Source: Microbacterium ulmi
GTDB taxonomy: Bacteria; Actinomycetota; Actinomycetes; Actinomycetales; Microbacteriaceae
Direction: 5' to 3'
Length of the DNA: 64,000 nt
NCBI RefSeq assembly: GCF_011759705.1
Contig: NZ_JAAOZF010000002.1
Coordinates: 558,001 to 622,000, forward strand
Position numbers and translations under genes: made by a program. Of this stretch, positions 17,902 through 26,834 are shown piece by piece (position 1 is the stretch's first letter; each line of letters opens with the position of its first letter). The notes below the pieces were generated by a model that saw nothing but the letters and a program-made list of their open reading frames with translations, was not told where the DNA came from and made no database searches.

Positions 17902-17907
17902 CAGAAT
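17902..17907 (+). promoter_or_regulatory. -10-like element CAGAAT before the MarR gene
   Basis: CAGAAT ends seven bases before the ATG at 17915 and would give a leaderless or near-leaderless message. It differs from TANNNT at the first base. Confidence 0.35.
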
Positions 17908-17914
17908 CGTCTCG

Positions 17915-18460
17915 ATGTCCACTCATGACGATGCGCACAGGTCGTCGATCCCCGGCCGGCTCAGCTCCGAACAGCTGCGGGTGTGGCTGACGTACATGCG
18001 CGTGCGCCTTCGGCTCTCGTACGAGATGGGGCGACAGCTGCAGGCCGACAGCGGCATCACGCTCGCGGACTACGACGTGCTCGCGGCCCTCTACTCCCGG
18101 GACGACAGGACGATGGCCGTCTCGCAGCTCGCGCAGCACGTCGGGTGGGAGCGGAGCCGCGCGTCGCACCAGGTCGACCGCATGGCCAGGCGCGGCCTCG
18201 TCGAGCGGCGCAGGTCCGAGATCGACCGCCGGGTGACCGAGGTGACGCTCCTCGAGGAAGGCGTCACGCTCCTCCGCGCTGCGACCCCGCTGCACTTCGC
18301 TCTCGTTCAGAGGGTCTTCTTCGCCGGGATCGCGACCGGCGAAGAGCTGGATCGGTTCGGCTCGACGCTCGAGTCGATCTACCGGACCCTGTGCGACGAG
18401 GGATCGATCCCGCCTCCGCCCGCCGAGCAGCCGGAGGATCGCCGCGTCGGTCCCTCATGA
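17915..18460 (+). CDS. MarR family transcriptional regulator
   Basis: A 181-aa winged-helix repressor-type protein. The core is LADYDVLAALYSRDD (helix before the HTH), VSQLAQHVGWERSRASHQVDRM (HTH) and RRGLVERRRSEIDRRVTEVTL (wing). Proteins of this group usually sense phenolic or oxidising compounds. The gene is convergent with, and overlaps by 6 bp, an oxidoreductase gene of the quinone-reductase type, a plausible target. The start ATG has no Shine-Dalgarno site but a CAGAAT element seven bases upstream. Confidence 0.88.
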   Translation: MSTHDDAHRSSIPGRLSSEQLRVWLTYMRVRLRLSYEMGRQLQADSGITLADYDVLAALYSRDDRTMAVSQLAQHVGWERSRASHQVDRMARRGLVERRRSEIDRRVTEVTLLEEGVTLLRAATPLHFALVQRVFFAGIATGEELDRFGSTLESIYRTLCDEGSIPPPPAEQPEDRRVGPS

Positions 18461-19366
18461 GGCCAGGAGGATCACCTTCTCGCGGACGCTCCCTGACTCG
18501 AGCGCTCGATGCGCCTCGGCCGCATCGGAGAGGGGCATGTCCCGCCGTGCCTTCAGCCGCAGTGCACCGGAGGCGAGCATCGGCATCGTGATGTCGAGGG
18601 CGTCCGGGGCGCGCTGGGGTCCGGGCTCGGTGAACCGGGCGCCCAGCGCGAGGGCCGTGGGATCGACCAGGGTGATGACGCGCGTCGCGTCTCCCGTGGC
18701 GTCGATGGCTTCGCGGATGCCGCCGCGCCCCGCGGCGTCGATGACGGCATCCACCGAGTCGGCCACGGCGGCGACCCGCTCGAACGCCCCCTGGCCGTAC
18801 GCGACCGGCTCGCCGCCGAGGCTTCGCACGAGGGCGCCGTCGCGCTCGCCGGCGAGGCCGATCACTCTGAGACCCTGAGCTGCGGCGAGCTGGACGAGGA
18901 TCTGTCCCACCGAGCCGGCGGCGCCGAGCACGACAAGGGTCTCGCCCGCTGCGGCGCGCACCTCGCGCAGCAGGCCCACCGCGACCTCGGCCGATGCCGG
19001 CAACGCTGCCGCGTCGCTCCACGAGACGGAGGGCGGCTTCGCGACCCACGTCGACACGACGGCGAGCTCGGCATACCCGCCCTGGTCGGGCAGGAGCGCT
19101 GCGACCTCGTCGCCGATCGAGACTCCCGAGACACCCTCCCCCAGGGCGACGACGATGCCGGACGCCTCGAAGCCCAGCACGGATCCAGGACCCTGCGGGA
19201 AGACCCCCACGAGATCGCCGCGGCGGATGTGCAGGTCAGTCGGACCGACGCCTGCGGCGCGCACGCGGATGAGGATCCGCCCTCGCGCCGGTTGGGGCTC
19301 TGCGACCTCCTGCCACCGCAGCACGTCCGGCCCGCCGAACTCCGTCAGCACGATTGCATGAGCCAT
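18455..19366 (-). CDS. Zinc-independent NADPH:quinone-type oxidoreductase (MDR family)
   Basis: A 303-aa medium-chain reductase. It has the GroES-like N-terminal domain (GRILIRVRAAGVGPTDLHIRRG, GFEASGIVVALGEGV) and a Rossmann fold (VLGAAGSVGQILVQLAAAQG). No structural-zinc cysteines are present, as in quinone reductases of the QOR kind. It probably reduces quinones or enones with NADPH. The ATG at 19366 follows GGGAG. A near-perfect palindrome lies 63 bp upstream, and the 3' end overlaps the MarR gene by 6 bp. Confidence 0.87.
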   Translation of the reverse strand: MAHAIVLTEFGGPDVLRWQEVAEPQPARGRILIRVRAAGVGPTDLHIRRGDLVGVFPQGPGSVLGFEASGIVVALGEGVSGVSIGDEVAALLPDQGGYAELAVVSTWVAKPPSVSWSDAAALPASAEVAVGLLREVRAAAGETLVVLGAAGSVGQILVQLAAAQGLRVIGLAGERDGALVRSLGGEPVAYGQGAFERVAAVADSVDAVIDAAGRGGIREAIDATGDATRVITLVDPTALALGARFTEPGPQRAPDALDITMPMLASGALRLKARRDMPLSDAAEAHRALESGSVREKVILLAS

Positions 19367-19428
19367 CTGCGTCTCCCTCGCCGTGCACGTCACGAGTCCT
19401 GACCGCCCGCGGCGCTCGCCTCCCGTCG

Positions 19429-19446
19429 TACGTGACATGTCATGTA
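19429..19446. promoter_or_regulatory. 18-bp palindrome, candidate MarR operator
   Basis: TACGTGACATGTCATGTA has a perfect 10-bp core (TGACATGTCA) and one mismatched pair outside it. It is in the promoter region of the oxidoreductase gene, next to AT-rich sequence. Size and symmetry fit MarR-type operators; the link to the nearby MarR gene is inference. Confidence 0.5.
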
Positions 19447-19514
19447 ATTGGCGAAGAAGCTGCGATGCGGGCGGTCCCGGCCATCGAGAGCACCGGTGAC
19501 CGGACCCAGCGGCC

Positions 19515-20432
19515 TCAGGCCCGAGGATGCGCGAGCCGATAGCTCGCGGCGAGCCTCTCGCTCGAGACGTGCGTGTAGATCTGGGTCGTGCCGAGGCTCG
19601 CGTGCCCGAGCAGCTCCTGCACCGATCGCAGGTCTGCCTCCCTGTCGAGGAGGTGCGTCGCGGCCGAGTGCCGGAGGGCGTGCGGTCCCACGGCCGAGCC
19701 GACGAGGGGACCGACCACGCGGGCGACGACGTCGTAGACGGCGCGGGCACCCAGACGCCTCCCCCGCGCTCCGAGGAAGACGGCGAGCGAGTCTGCGTCC
19801 GCCGCTCCGCCGGTTCCTCCCGTCGCGCGATCGCGCAGCGCGGGGCGCGCACGAACGAGATACGCGTCGATGGCGCGTGCCGCGGGAAGCCCGTAAGGGA
19901 CGACGCGCTCCTTCGATCCCTTGCCCAGCACGCGGGCCGTGCGGCGGTCCGGATCGAGGTCGGGCAGATCGAGCCCGCAGAGCTCCGACACGCGCACGCC
20001 CGATCCGTACAGGAGTTCGAGGACAGCTCGGTCGCGCAGCGCGACGGGATCGCCGTCGTCATCGGCCGCGCTCAGCCCGTCGAGCAGCGCAGCGAGCGCG
20101 TCGGCGGCCGCGACCTTGGGAAGCGTCCGCCCGCGCTTGGGGGCGACGAGCCGGACGCTCGGATCGAGTTCGAGCAGGCCCGCGTCGACCGCCCACGCGA
20201 AGAATCCGCGTGCCGCTGCGGTGCGACGCGAGATCGTCGCACGGGCGTCTCCCCGCTGCGTCGCGGTCCACAGCCACTGCCGCAGGTGCTCCAGATCGAT
20301 GTCGGCGAGCTCGACGGGACCGACGGAGGCGTCGAGGTCCGCGAGGTCGGAACGATAGGCGCGGACTGTCGCGGGCGAGAGCCGGCGCACGTCGCGCACG
20401 TGCGCCGCATAGCGCTCCGCCGCCTCCCGCAT
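19515..20432 (-). CDS. xerC: Tyrosine recombinase XerC
   Basis: XerC resolves chromosome dimers at dif with XerD. The 305-aa protein has the SAM-like N-terminal domain (YAAHVRDVRRLSPATVRAYRSDL) and the catalytic set: Arg in GSGVRVSELCGL, Lys in GKGSKERVVPYG, HALRHSAATHLL, the His of LLGHASLGTTQ and Tyr in IYTHVS. The ATG at 20432 was chosen because GGGAG sits eight bases upstream; two more ATGs lie 2 and 6 codons earlier. It follows dprA, a common actinobacterial order. Confidence 0.92.
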   Translation of the reverse strand: MREAAERYAAHVRDVRRLSPATVRAYRSDLADLDASVGPVELADIDLEHLRQWLWTATQRGDARATISRRTAAARGFFAWAVDAGLLELDPSVRLVAPKRGRTLPKVAAADALAALLDGLSAADDDGDPVALRDRAVLELLYGSGVRVSELCGLDLPDLDPDRRTARVLGKGSKERVVPYGLPAARAIDAYLVRARPALRDRATGGTGGAADADSLAVFLGARGRRLGARAVYDVVARVVGPLVGSAVGPHALRHSAATHLLDREADLRSVQELLGHASLGTTQIYTHVSSERLAASYRLAHPRA

Positions 20433-20514
20433 CCGCATGTCTCCCAGCATGCCGCGCGGCAGCCCGCATGTGTCGGTGGCGCTCCGAGGGCCGCCTGCCG
20501 ACTCCATCCGCGAC

Positions 20515-21717
20515 TCACGCCGCGCCGCCCACGCGTCGCCAGGCGCCTCCGTCGCGGACGACCTCCGCTTCGAGGAGCATGATCCCGAGGTGCGCCTCGA
20601 CGTCCTGCGGCGACATCCCGCTGCGACGAGCGACGTCGTCGACGTCGCGCCACCCTCTCGAGCTGAGGGCGTCGCGGACGCGTGCGCGGTCGTCGGTCGC
20701 CGGGCGGTCGTCGCCGCCCCTCGCCGTCTCGGGAGCGTTCCCGAGGGAGAGGAGCTCGCGCACGTCGGAGGCCGATGTCACGCACTCGGCGCCGAACTCG
20801 CGAAGAAGCCGGTGGCACCCCGCCGACGCCCCGCTCGTGACGGGGCCGGGCACGGCGCCGACGGCACGGCCGAGGGCGGCGGCGTGACCCGCCGTGTTGA
20901 GTGAGCCGCTTCGCCAGCCCGCCTCGACGACGATCGTCGCATCGGTCAGCGCAGCGATCAGCCGATTGCGCGCCAGGAACCTCCACTTGGTCGGCGTCGA
21001 TCCGCACGGCACTTCGCTCACGACCGCGCCCGCGCCCGCGATGCGGGAGATGAGGTCTCTGTGCCCGGAGGGGTAGGGCCGGTCGACTCCTCCCGCCAGC
21101 AGCGCGACCGTCACGCCGCCCACAGCGAGGGCCGCCCGGTGCGCCGCGCCGTCGATGCCGTATGCGGCGCCCGAGACGACCGGGATGCCGCTGCCCGCGA
21201 GGTCGGCCGCGAGCTCCATCGCCACATGGTCGCCGTACGAGGTCGCGGCCCGCGCGCCGACGATCGCCGCCGACGGCGTCAAGGAGGCGAGCGTCGAAGG
21301 GTCGCCGCGCACCCAGAGCGCGAGCGGGGCGTTGTCACCGAGGTCGGCGAGCTGCGCCGGCCACGCCGGGTCGCCGGGCGCGATGTGCTGCACACCCATG
21401 ACGGCGGCGATCTCGAGAGCGTGGGCGAGCGCGCCGGGGACGAGCCGCGGCATCCATCGTCGCCTGCCGTCGTCGAGCTCCTTCGGGCCGACGCTCTCGG
21501 TCGGCGCGAGGCGGCCGGCGGCAAGGCGCTCGAGCGCTTCGACGGCGCCGAGGTCGGCGAGCAGGCGCCCCGCGACGCCGTCGCCCGGCTCGGTCAGGCT
21601 GTTCCACACCACGCCCGCATAGCGCTCGACGACGGCGCCGTCGTCGAGCCGGGCGACATCGGCGATCCGTGAGAGCGCGACGCGCGCCGCGGCAGAGGTC
21701 AGGTCGAGCGCGGTCAT
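20515..21717 (-). CDS. dprA: DNA-processing protein DprA
   Basis: DprA binds incoming single-stranded DNA and loads RecA in natural transformation, and is also kept widely in non-competent bacteria. The 400-aa protein has an N-terminal helical part, the Rossmann-like core (AIVGARAATSYGDHVAMELA, SGAAYGIDGAAHRAAL, PYPSGHRDLI, FLARNRLIAALTDATIVVEAGWRSGSLNTA) and a C-terminal winged-helix part. The ATG overlaps the comM stop (ATGA at 21714-21717). Confidence 0.93.
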   Translation of the reverse strand: MTALDLTSAAARVALSRIADVARLDDGAVVERYAGVVWNSLTEPGDGVAGRLLADLGAVEALERLAAGRLAPTESVGPKELDDGRRRWMPRLVPGALAHALEIAAVMGVQHIAPGDPAWPAQLADLGDNAPLALWVRGDPSTLASLTPSAAIVGARAATSYGDHVAMELAADLAGSGIPVVSGAAYGIDGAAHRAALAVGGVTVALLAGGVDRPYPSGHRDLISRIAGAGAVVSEVPCGSTPTKWRFLARNRLIAALTDATIVVEAGWRSGSLNTAGHAAALGRAVGAVPGPVTSGASAGCHRLLREFGAECVTSASDVRELLSLGNAPETARGGDDRPATDDRARVRDALSSRGWRDVDDVARRSGMSPQDVEAHLGIMLLEAEVVRDGGAWRRVGGAA

Positions 21718-23243
21718 GCCGTGATCCCCTTCTTGAGGTAGAGCGCGCGGCCGATGTGGCCGACCGCGAGCTGCGGCGCGCCCTCCAGATCGGCGAGCGA
21801 CCAGGCGATGCGGAGCACCCTGTCGTATCCGCGAAGCGTCAGCGCTCCCCGATGCAGCGCCGCATCCAGCGGTCGCCGCACGGCGGGGGTCGGTGCGAGG
21901 GGTCCTTGACGCAGCCATGTGCCCGAGACGGCGGCGTTGGTCGTCCAGGGGGTGCCGCACAGACGCAGGGCCGCGCGCTCGCGCGCCTCGGCGACGCGGA
22001 CCTTCGCCTCCGCCGACGTCAGTCCCGGCGCCGCTGAGGCGGTGTGCTGCGCGACCGACACGCGCGCGAGCGAGAGCTCGATGTCGATGCGGTCGAGCAG
22101 AGGGCCCGAGAGCTTGCCGAGATATCGACGGATCGCCGCGGGCGGGCACACGCACGTCCCGCCGGCGACGGCATAATCGCCGCACGGACACGGATTCGTG
22201 GCGAGGACGAGCTGGAATCGCGCGGGGAACTCCGCCGTGGCCCCTGCGCGGTGGATCGTGATCGATCCCGTCTCGAGCGGCTGACGCAGAGCGTCGAGCG
22301 CCGAGCCGAAGAACTCACCTGCCTCGTCCAGGAACAAGACGCCCTCGGTCGCCCGGGCGATCGCGCCGGGGCGCAGGATGCGCGACCCGCCTCCGACGAG
22401 CGCCGCGATGCTGGCCGAGTGGTGAGGGGCTTCGAACGGCGGCGTGCGGGACAGCGTCGCGACGGGCTCTCCCGACAGCGAGCGGATCGATGCGACGGAC
22501 AGGGCGGCACCGTCGTCGAGGTCGGGAAGGATGCCGGGGAGCCGTCGGGCCAGCATCGTCTTGCCCGCGCCCGGCGGCCCGCACATCAGGAGGTGATGAC
22601 CGCCGGCCGCCGCGACGACGAGCGCGTCGACGGCTTCGCGCTGCCCGATGACCTCGGCGAGATCGAGCCGTTCGATGGGCGCAGCCGCGGCGTCCCGCTC
22701 GGCGACCGGATCGAGGTCGGGCGCATCGACGTCGGCGCCGTGGCCCCGCACGACATCCGCGAGGCTCACCGCTCCGCGCACCTCCACACCCGCCACGAGC
22801 TCCGCCTCCGCCCGGTTCGCGTGGGGGACGACCACGGTGCGCATGCCCGCCCGCGCCGCCGCCACGACGGCCGGGAGCACTCCCGGGACAGGGCGCAAGC
22901 GCCCGTCGAGTCCGAGCTCGCCGAGATGGACGGTCGACGCGACCGAGGCTGCGTCCATCGGCAGCTCGGTCGCGAGGGTCGCGATCGCGATGGCGACGTC
23001 GAAGGCGGAGCCGTGCTTCGGCAGGCTCGCCGGCGACAGGTTGACGGTGACGCGGCGACGAGGGAAGGGGAGCCCGCTGTTGGAGCACGCGTTGCGGACT
23101 CTCTGGGCCGCCTCGCCGAGCGCCTTGTCGGGCAGGCCGATGATCTTGAAGTCGGGCTGCTGGTTCGACAGGTCGGCCTCGACCTCGACGAGTCGCCCCT
23201 CGATGCCCGCGAGAGCGACCGACCACGTCCGCGCGACCGTCAC
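21714..23243 (-). CDS. comM: Mg-chelatase-like AAA+ helicase ComM (YifB)
   Basis: A 509-aa protein with an N-terminal ChlI/Lon-like domain (VEADLSNQQPDFKIIGLPDKALGEA), Walker A GPPGAGKT, Walker B GVLFLDEAGEF and the YifB C-terminal domain. In Vibrio, ComM is a hexameric helicase that speeds branch migration when imported DNA is integrated. NPCPCGDY with CVCPP marks the cysteine-rich insert of the family. The GTG start at 23243 overlaps the yraN stop (GTGA). With dprA it forms the usual yraN-comM-dprA block. Confidence 0.93.
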   Translation of the reverse strand: MTVARTWSVALAGIEGRLVEVEADLSNQQPDFKIIGLPDKALGEAAQRVRNACSNSGLPFPRRRVTVNLSPASLPKHGSAFDVAIAIATLATELPMDAASVASTVHLGELGLDGRLRPVPGVLPAVVAAARAGMRTVVVPHANRAEAELVAGVEVRGAVSLADVVRGHGADVDAPDLDPVAERDAAAAPIERLDLAEVIGQREAVDALVVAAAGGHHLLMCGPPGAGKTMLARRLPGILPDLDDGAALSVASIRSLSGEPVATLSRTPPFEAPHHSASIAALVGGGSRILRPGAIARATEGVLFLDEAGEFFGSALDALRQPLETGSITIHRAGATAEFPARFQLVLATNPCPCGDYAVAGGTCVCPPAAIRRYLGKLSGPLLDRIDIELSLARVSVAQHTASAAPGLTSAEAKVRVAEARERAALRLCGTPWTTNAAVSGTWLRQGPLAPTPAVRRPLDAALHRGALTLRGYDRVLRIAWSLADLEGAPQLAVGHIGRALYLKKGITA

Positions 23244-23602
23244 GCGAGGTCCTCGAGGTGCTCGATCGGGGCGGACGCGGGGTCGGCGCCGATCAGGCCG
23301 ATCGCGTCGATCCGCAGCCGCCGGCCCTGCACCTGCTGCGGGTGCGCTGCGATCCAGGCGATCGCGAGACGCCACAGGCGCCGGAGCTTGCGGCTGTCGA
23401 TCGCCTCGAACGGATGCCCGAATCCGTCGGTGCGGCGGGTCTTGACCTCGACGACGACGAGCTCACCGTGCGAGGCCGCGACGACGTCGAGCTCGCCGTC
23501 ACGCGCGCGCCAGTTGCGGTCGAGGATCTCGTAGCCCAGGGACTCCAGATATCGGACGGCGCGGTCCTCGCCCGCGCGCCCGAGCACGTCTTTGTCTGCC
23601 AT
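23240..23602 (-). CDS. YraN family endonuclease-like protein (UPF0102)
   Basis: A 120-aa protein with the restriction-endonuclease-like fold of UPF0102. Visible are GRAGEDRAVRYLESLGYEILDRNWR, the DGELDVVA and VVEVKTR segments (Asp and Glu-x-Lys metal site), and RRLRIDAIGL. The function is not established; linkage to comM and dprA points to DNA metabolism. Confidence 0.9.
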   Translation of the reverse strand: MADKDVLGRAGEDRAVRYLESLGYEILDRNWRARDGELDVVAASHGELVVVEVKTRRTDGFGHPFEAIDSRKLRRLWRLAIAWIAAHPQQVQGRRLRIDAIGLIGADPASAPIEHLEDLA

Positions 23603-23703
23603 GCAGGCATGCTCGCGCGCTCAGACCCCGATCGAGCGGCTGGCGGGGGCATCCGTTGGCGACCGCCTGTGCGCCTCGCCTTGGGGAGGAGACGGCGGCG
23701 GGG

Positions 23704-24027
23704 TCAGCTGTCGAGGGAGAGCTCTTCGGGGAGGTGGAAGTCCCTGCGCGAGAGCTCCTCGACGTTGACGTCCTTGAAGGTGAGCACCCGCACGGACTTG
23801 ACGAACCGATCGGCCCGGTAGATGTCCCACACCCACACGTCGTTCATCGAGATCTCGAAGTAGAAGTCGTGCTCGGTGTCTCGGCGCACGACGTTGACCT
23901 CGTTCGCGAGGTAGAACCGCCGCTCGGTCTCGATCACGTACTGGAACTGCGATACGACGTCGCGGTACTCCTTGTAGAGCGCCAGCTCCAGCTCGCGGTC
24001 GTAGTCCTCGAAGACCTCGTCATCCAT
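23704..24027 (-). CDS. DUF2469 family protein
   Basis: A 107-aa acidic protein of the actinobacterial DUF2469 family (EDYDRELELALYKEYRDVVSQF, then FYFEISMNDVWVWDIYR). No catalytic motif can be named. The family sits beside rnhB and yraN in many actinobacteria. A TAGGAT -10 element lies 9 bases before the ATG, overlapping a GGAAG site. Confidence 0.88.
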   Translation of the reverse strand: MDDEVFEDYDRELELALYKEYRDVVSQFQYVIETERRFYLANEVNVVRRDTEHDFYFEISMNDVWVWDIYRADRFVKSVRVLTFKDVNVEELSRRDFHLPEELSLDS

Positions 24028-24036
24028 GGTTCTTCC

Positions 24037-24042
24037 ATCCTA
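24037..24042 (-). promoter_or_regulatory. -10 element TAGGAT before the DUF2469 gene
   Basis: TAGGAT on the - strand is nine bases before the ATG, so any leader is only a few bases long. Confidence 0.4.
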
Positions 24043-24067
24043 GGCGGCGCACTCGGGGGCGGCGGCC

Positions 24068-24727
24068 TCAGAACAGCGGCTGCGCACCCTCGATCGCCCA
24101 CGAGAGCCTGTGGTGCGAGGTCGTGCCGTGCTCGCGGATCGCCTCGCGGTGCTCGGGGCTCGCGTAGCCCTTGTTGCGCGCCCACTGGTAGGCGGGAAGC
24201 TCGTCGTGGAGGTGCGTCATGAGCGCGTCGCGCGCGACCTTCGCGATGACGGATGCCGCGGCCGCGCTCGCGCAGTCCCTGTCGGCCTTGATGACCGGCT
24301 GCACGCGCAGCCCGCGGGCGCCCGCCGGCGTGATGTAGTCGTAGTTGCCGTCGAGGATCACGACCGCGTCCTCCGGCACGACGCCGTGCGCGCGCAGATC
24401 GGCGAGAGCGCGGATCGTCGCGAGCCCGAGGGCCCGCATGATGCCGATCTCGTCGATCTCGACGGAGCTGGCCCAGCCGACGGCGCTGTGCGACACCCAC
24501 GCCGCCGCGCGCGCCGCGACCGCGGCGCGGCGCGGCTCGGGGACGAGCTTGGAGTCCCGCAGGCCCTCGGGGACGCGCTTGCGCGCGCGAGGGGCGTCGA
24601 CCACGACGGCGCCGACGGCGACGGGCCCGGCGAGGGCACCGCGCCCGACCTCGTCGCACGCGATGACGATGGGGTGCTCGCGCAGGAGCCGTCGCTCGAG
24701 CGTCAGGCGAGGCTCCATGACGGTCAT
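24068..24727 (-). CDS. rnhB: Ribonuclease HII
   Basis: RNase HII cuts RNA in RNA-DNA hybrids and removes misincorporated ribonucleotides. The 219-aa protein has the type 2 RNase H acidic set: Asp25 and Glu26 in CDEVGRGALAGPV, Asp in ILDGNYD and Asp in KADRDCASAAAASVIAK. The ATG at 24727 overlaps the lepB stop (ATGA); a second ATG three codons on is possible. Confidence 0.95.
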   Translation of the reverse strand: MTVMEPRLTLERRLLREHPIVIACDEVGRGALAGPVAVGAVVVDAPRARKRVPEGLRDSKLVPEPRRAAVAARAAAWVSHSAVGWASSVEIDEIGIMRALGLATIRALADLRAHGVVPEDAVVILDGNYDYITPAGARGLRVQPVIKADRDCASAAAASVIAKVARDALMTHLHDELPAYQWARNKGYASPEHREAIREHGTTSHHRLSWAIEGAQPLF

Positions 24728-25521
24728 GGCGCCGATGGGTCCGCGGAGTCGGAGGCGGGATCGGGGATGCCGGCGAAGGCGTCGTGATGGAAGTCGATCG
24801 AGCCGAGGTGGGCGACGGGCCACGTGATGAGGAACGCGCGCCCGACGACGTTGTCGATCGGAACGAATCCCTTGCCCGGCTCCTCCGTGTGGTAGCGGGA
24901 GTCCTGGGAGCGATCGCGGTTGTCTCCCAGGACCCACAGCGACCCCGTCGGGACCGTGACGTCGTAGGTCTTCACCTCGGGCGCGGGCTTGCCCGGCTGC
25001 AGCTTCAGGTACCCGGACTCGTCGATGGGCACGCCGTTGACCTCGACCTGGCCGATCGCGTTGCAGCAGACGACGTGGTCGCCCGGAAGGCCGATGACCC
25101 GCTTGATGAGGTGGTCCTGGCTGTCGGGGGCTGCGAGCCCCACGAGGGAGAGCACCCAGTCCCACGCCTCGACGAGGGGCGGGCGGGGCTCCTGGACGAC
25201 GGGCGGCAGCCAGCCGCCCGGATCGCGGAAGACGACGACGTCGCCGCGGTCGTAGCCGCCGAATCGGGGCGTGATCTCATCCACGAGGATCCGGTCGTCG
25301 ATGCGGAGCGTGTCCTCCATCGAGGCCGAGGGGATGTAGAACGAGCGCACGAAGAACGTCTTGATGACGAGCGAGACGACGACGGCGACGAGAACGATGA
25401 CGACGACATCGCGCAGGAACAGCAGCGTGCGCCTGCCGCGCGTCCGGCCAGGGGCGGGAGCGGGAGCGACCGACGCCTGCGCCGGGATCGGATCCGCGGG
25501 CGCGGTCTGCTCGGTCGTCAT
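24724..25521 (-). CDS. lepB: Signal peptidase I LepB
   Basis: LepB cuts signal peptides of exported proteins. The 265-aa protein has a cytosolic Ala/Pro-rich start, one membrane helix (about 36-56), catalytic Ser67 in PSASMEDTL and Lys140 in HLIKRVIGLPGD, and the late box LWVLGDNRDRSQDSR. An insertion of about 30 residues between the Ser and Lys regions and the CC pair in HVVCCNAIG are typical of actinobacterial forms. It is coupled to rnhB. Confidence 0.95.
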   Translation of the reverse strand: MTTEQTAPADPIPAQASVAPAPAPGRTRGRRTLLFLRDVVVIVLVAVVVSLVIKTFFVRSFYIPSASMEDTLRIDDRILVDEITPRFGGYDRGDVVVFRDPGGWLPPVVQEPRPPLVEAWDWVLSLVGLAAPDSQDHLIKRVIGLPGDHVVCCNAIGQVEVNGVPIDESGYLKLQPGKPAPEVKTYDVTVPTGSLWVLGDNRDRSQDSRYHTEEPGKGFVPIDNVVGRAFLITWPVAHLGSIDFHHDAFAGIPDPASDSADPSAP

Positions 25522-25653
25522 CTGGGTCCTTCTTCATTCGCGCCGACGGGACTCATCCGGCCTCTCAAGGTTCGCACACTCCGCGGTCACAGGCTGGCCC
25601 GATCCGGGCATTGCGACGGGAGTCGCAGCATCCGTCATCCGCGCGCGAACGCG

Positions 25654-25689
25654 ACGACGCCCCGCGGCAGCGTGCCTGCGGGGCGTCGT
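25654..25689 (-). terminator. Hairpin terminator after rplS
   Basis: A perfect 12-bp stem (ACGACGCCCCGC at 25654-25665, complement at 25678-25689) with a 12-base loop starts 20 bases past the rplS stop. No T-run follows. Confidence 0.75.
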
Positions 25690-25708
25690 GACGATGGGTC
25701 GGCGGGAC

Positions 25709-26056
25709 TCAGCGGTCGCGCTTCTCCTTGATCTTGGCCTTCTTGCCGCGGAGGTTGCGCAGGTAGTACAGCTTCGCGCGGCGGACGTCGCCGCGGGTGA
25801 CGACCTCGATGTGGTCGATCACGGGGCTGTGCACGGGGAAGGTGCGCTCGACACCCACCTGGAAGCTGATCTTGCGGACGGTGAAGGTCTCGCGCACGCC
25901 GTCGCCGGAGCGGCCGATGACGACACCCTGGAAGACCTGGATGCGCGAGCGGTTGCCCTCCGTGATGTTGACGTGCACCTTGACGGTGTCACCGGGGAAG
26001 AAGTCGGGGATGTCCGAGCGCAGCGATGCTGCGTCGACGGAGTCGAGGATCTGCAT
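25709..26056 (-). CDS. rplS: 50S ribosomal protein L19
   Basis: L19 lies at the 30S-50S interface. The 115-aa sequence is typical ([57 protein letters not shown]). The ATG at 26056 was chosen over the one two codons upstream because GAGAG is then eight bases away instead of two. It is transcribed alone: a hairpin closes it and a 160-bp leader and promoter region precedes it. Confidence 0.96.
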   Translation of the reverse strand: MQILDSVDAASLRSDIPDFFPGDTVKVHVNITEGNRSRIQVFQGVVIGRSGDGVRETFTVRKISFQVGVERTFPVHSPVIDHIEVVTRGDVRRAKLYYLRNLRGKKAKIKEKRDR

Positions 26057-26152
26057 GATCATGTCTCTCTGCGGCCGCCACAGGTCGACCGCGCGAAGGA
26101 ATGGAAAGGACGTCGTGCCCGAGGCCGCCGGCTGACGCCGTGCGACGGATTC

Positions 26153-26176
26153 CCCTGAGGCAGAACCTGGTCAGGG
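26153..26176 (-). other. Stem-loop in the rplS leader region
   Basis: CCCTGA and TCAGGG flank a 12-base loop about 97 bases before rplS and just past a promoter-like sequence (GACCAA/ATTCTG on the + strand at 26211-26216 and 26188-26193, read on the - strand as TTGGTC-17-CAGAAT plus one base). A leader regulatory role is only a suggestion. Confidence 0.3.
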
Positions 26177-26222
26177 CACAAACATCAATTCTGCCACGGA
26201 TGCCGCGGCCGACCAAAACGGG

Positions 26223-26720
26223 TCAGGAGGCCGTCGGCCGCTTCCTCTCGGAGATGACGATCACCTCGGGGTTCGCGGCATCCGCCGGCGGAGGCGGAGT
26301 GGGCGGCAGGTAGGGCATCCCGTCGGACGAGTGCAGGATGACCGCTCCGGGCTTCGCCTCGCGCCACAGCTGCCACAGCTCGACCCAGAACAGCCCGACG
26401 GCGACGAAGATGGCCGCGACCATCGCGACCGCCCACCACTCCGGCCGGTAGAGGCCGAGCGAGACGATGAGAGCGTGCCACAGGGTGAAGCCGAGCACGT
26501 CCCACCACGACACGGCCCGCGAGGCGCGGACGGTTCCGCGGGCGCGCACGAGGAGCGTGAGCAGCAGCTGGCTCACGAAGACCGACGGGATCGCGATGAA
26601 CAGCACCCACACGAAGGCCCAGCCGCCCGCGTTGAACACGCCCCAGCCCACGAGGAGCCACAGCGGCAGCAGGAACGCGGCGGGGATCAGCCAGCGGAAG
26701 AAGGCGCGTCGCAGCCACAT
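26223..26720 (-). CDS. Small integral membrane protein, unknown function
   Basis: A 165-aa protein with about four membrane helices (residues 9-28, 31-55, 70-92, 95-115) and a cytosolic Pro-rich tail (PPTPPPPADAANPE). I do not recognise a family with a known role. The ATG at 26720 has no Shine-Dalgarno site, but TAACAT lies seven bases upstream, so a leaderless message is likely. It is divergent from map; the frame is open for far longer upstream, but that part only mirrors map. Confidence 0.75.
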   Translation of the reverse strand: MWLRRAFFRWLIPAAFLLPLWLLVGWGVFNAGGWAFVWVLFIAIPSVFVSQLLLTLLVRARGTVRASRAVSWWDVLGFTLWHALIVSLGLYRPEWWAVAMVAAIFVAVGLFWVELWQLWREAKPGAVILHSSDGMPYLPPTPPPPADAANPEVIVISERKRPTAS

Positions 26721-26727
26721 ATCGCCG

Positions 26728-26733
26728 ATGTTA
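26728..26733 (-). promoter_or_regulatory. -10 element TAACAT, leaderless type
   Basis: TAACAT on the - strand ends seven bases before the ATG of the small membrane protein. Confidence 0.5.
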
Positions 26734-26834
26734 CGCCGGCGCCGGGGGCGGAGGGCCCCATCGGCGCGGTGCGCGGCATCCTCCCAGGCCCGCGCAGGCG
26801 CATCCGTCAGAATGGAAAGGACGAGAGGAACAGG

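Noticed and set aside
19429..19446. The palindrome before the oxidoreductase gene as a dif site for the nearby XerC
   Set aside because: A dif site is about 28 bp with two 11-bp arms and a 6-bp centre; this palindrome is shorter, has no centre, and sits in a promoter region.
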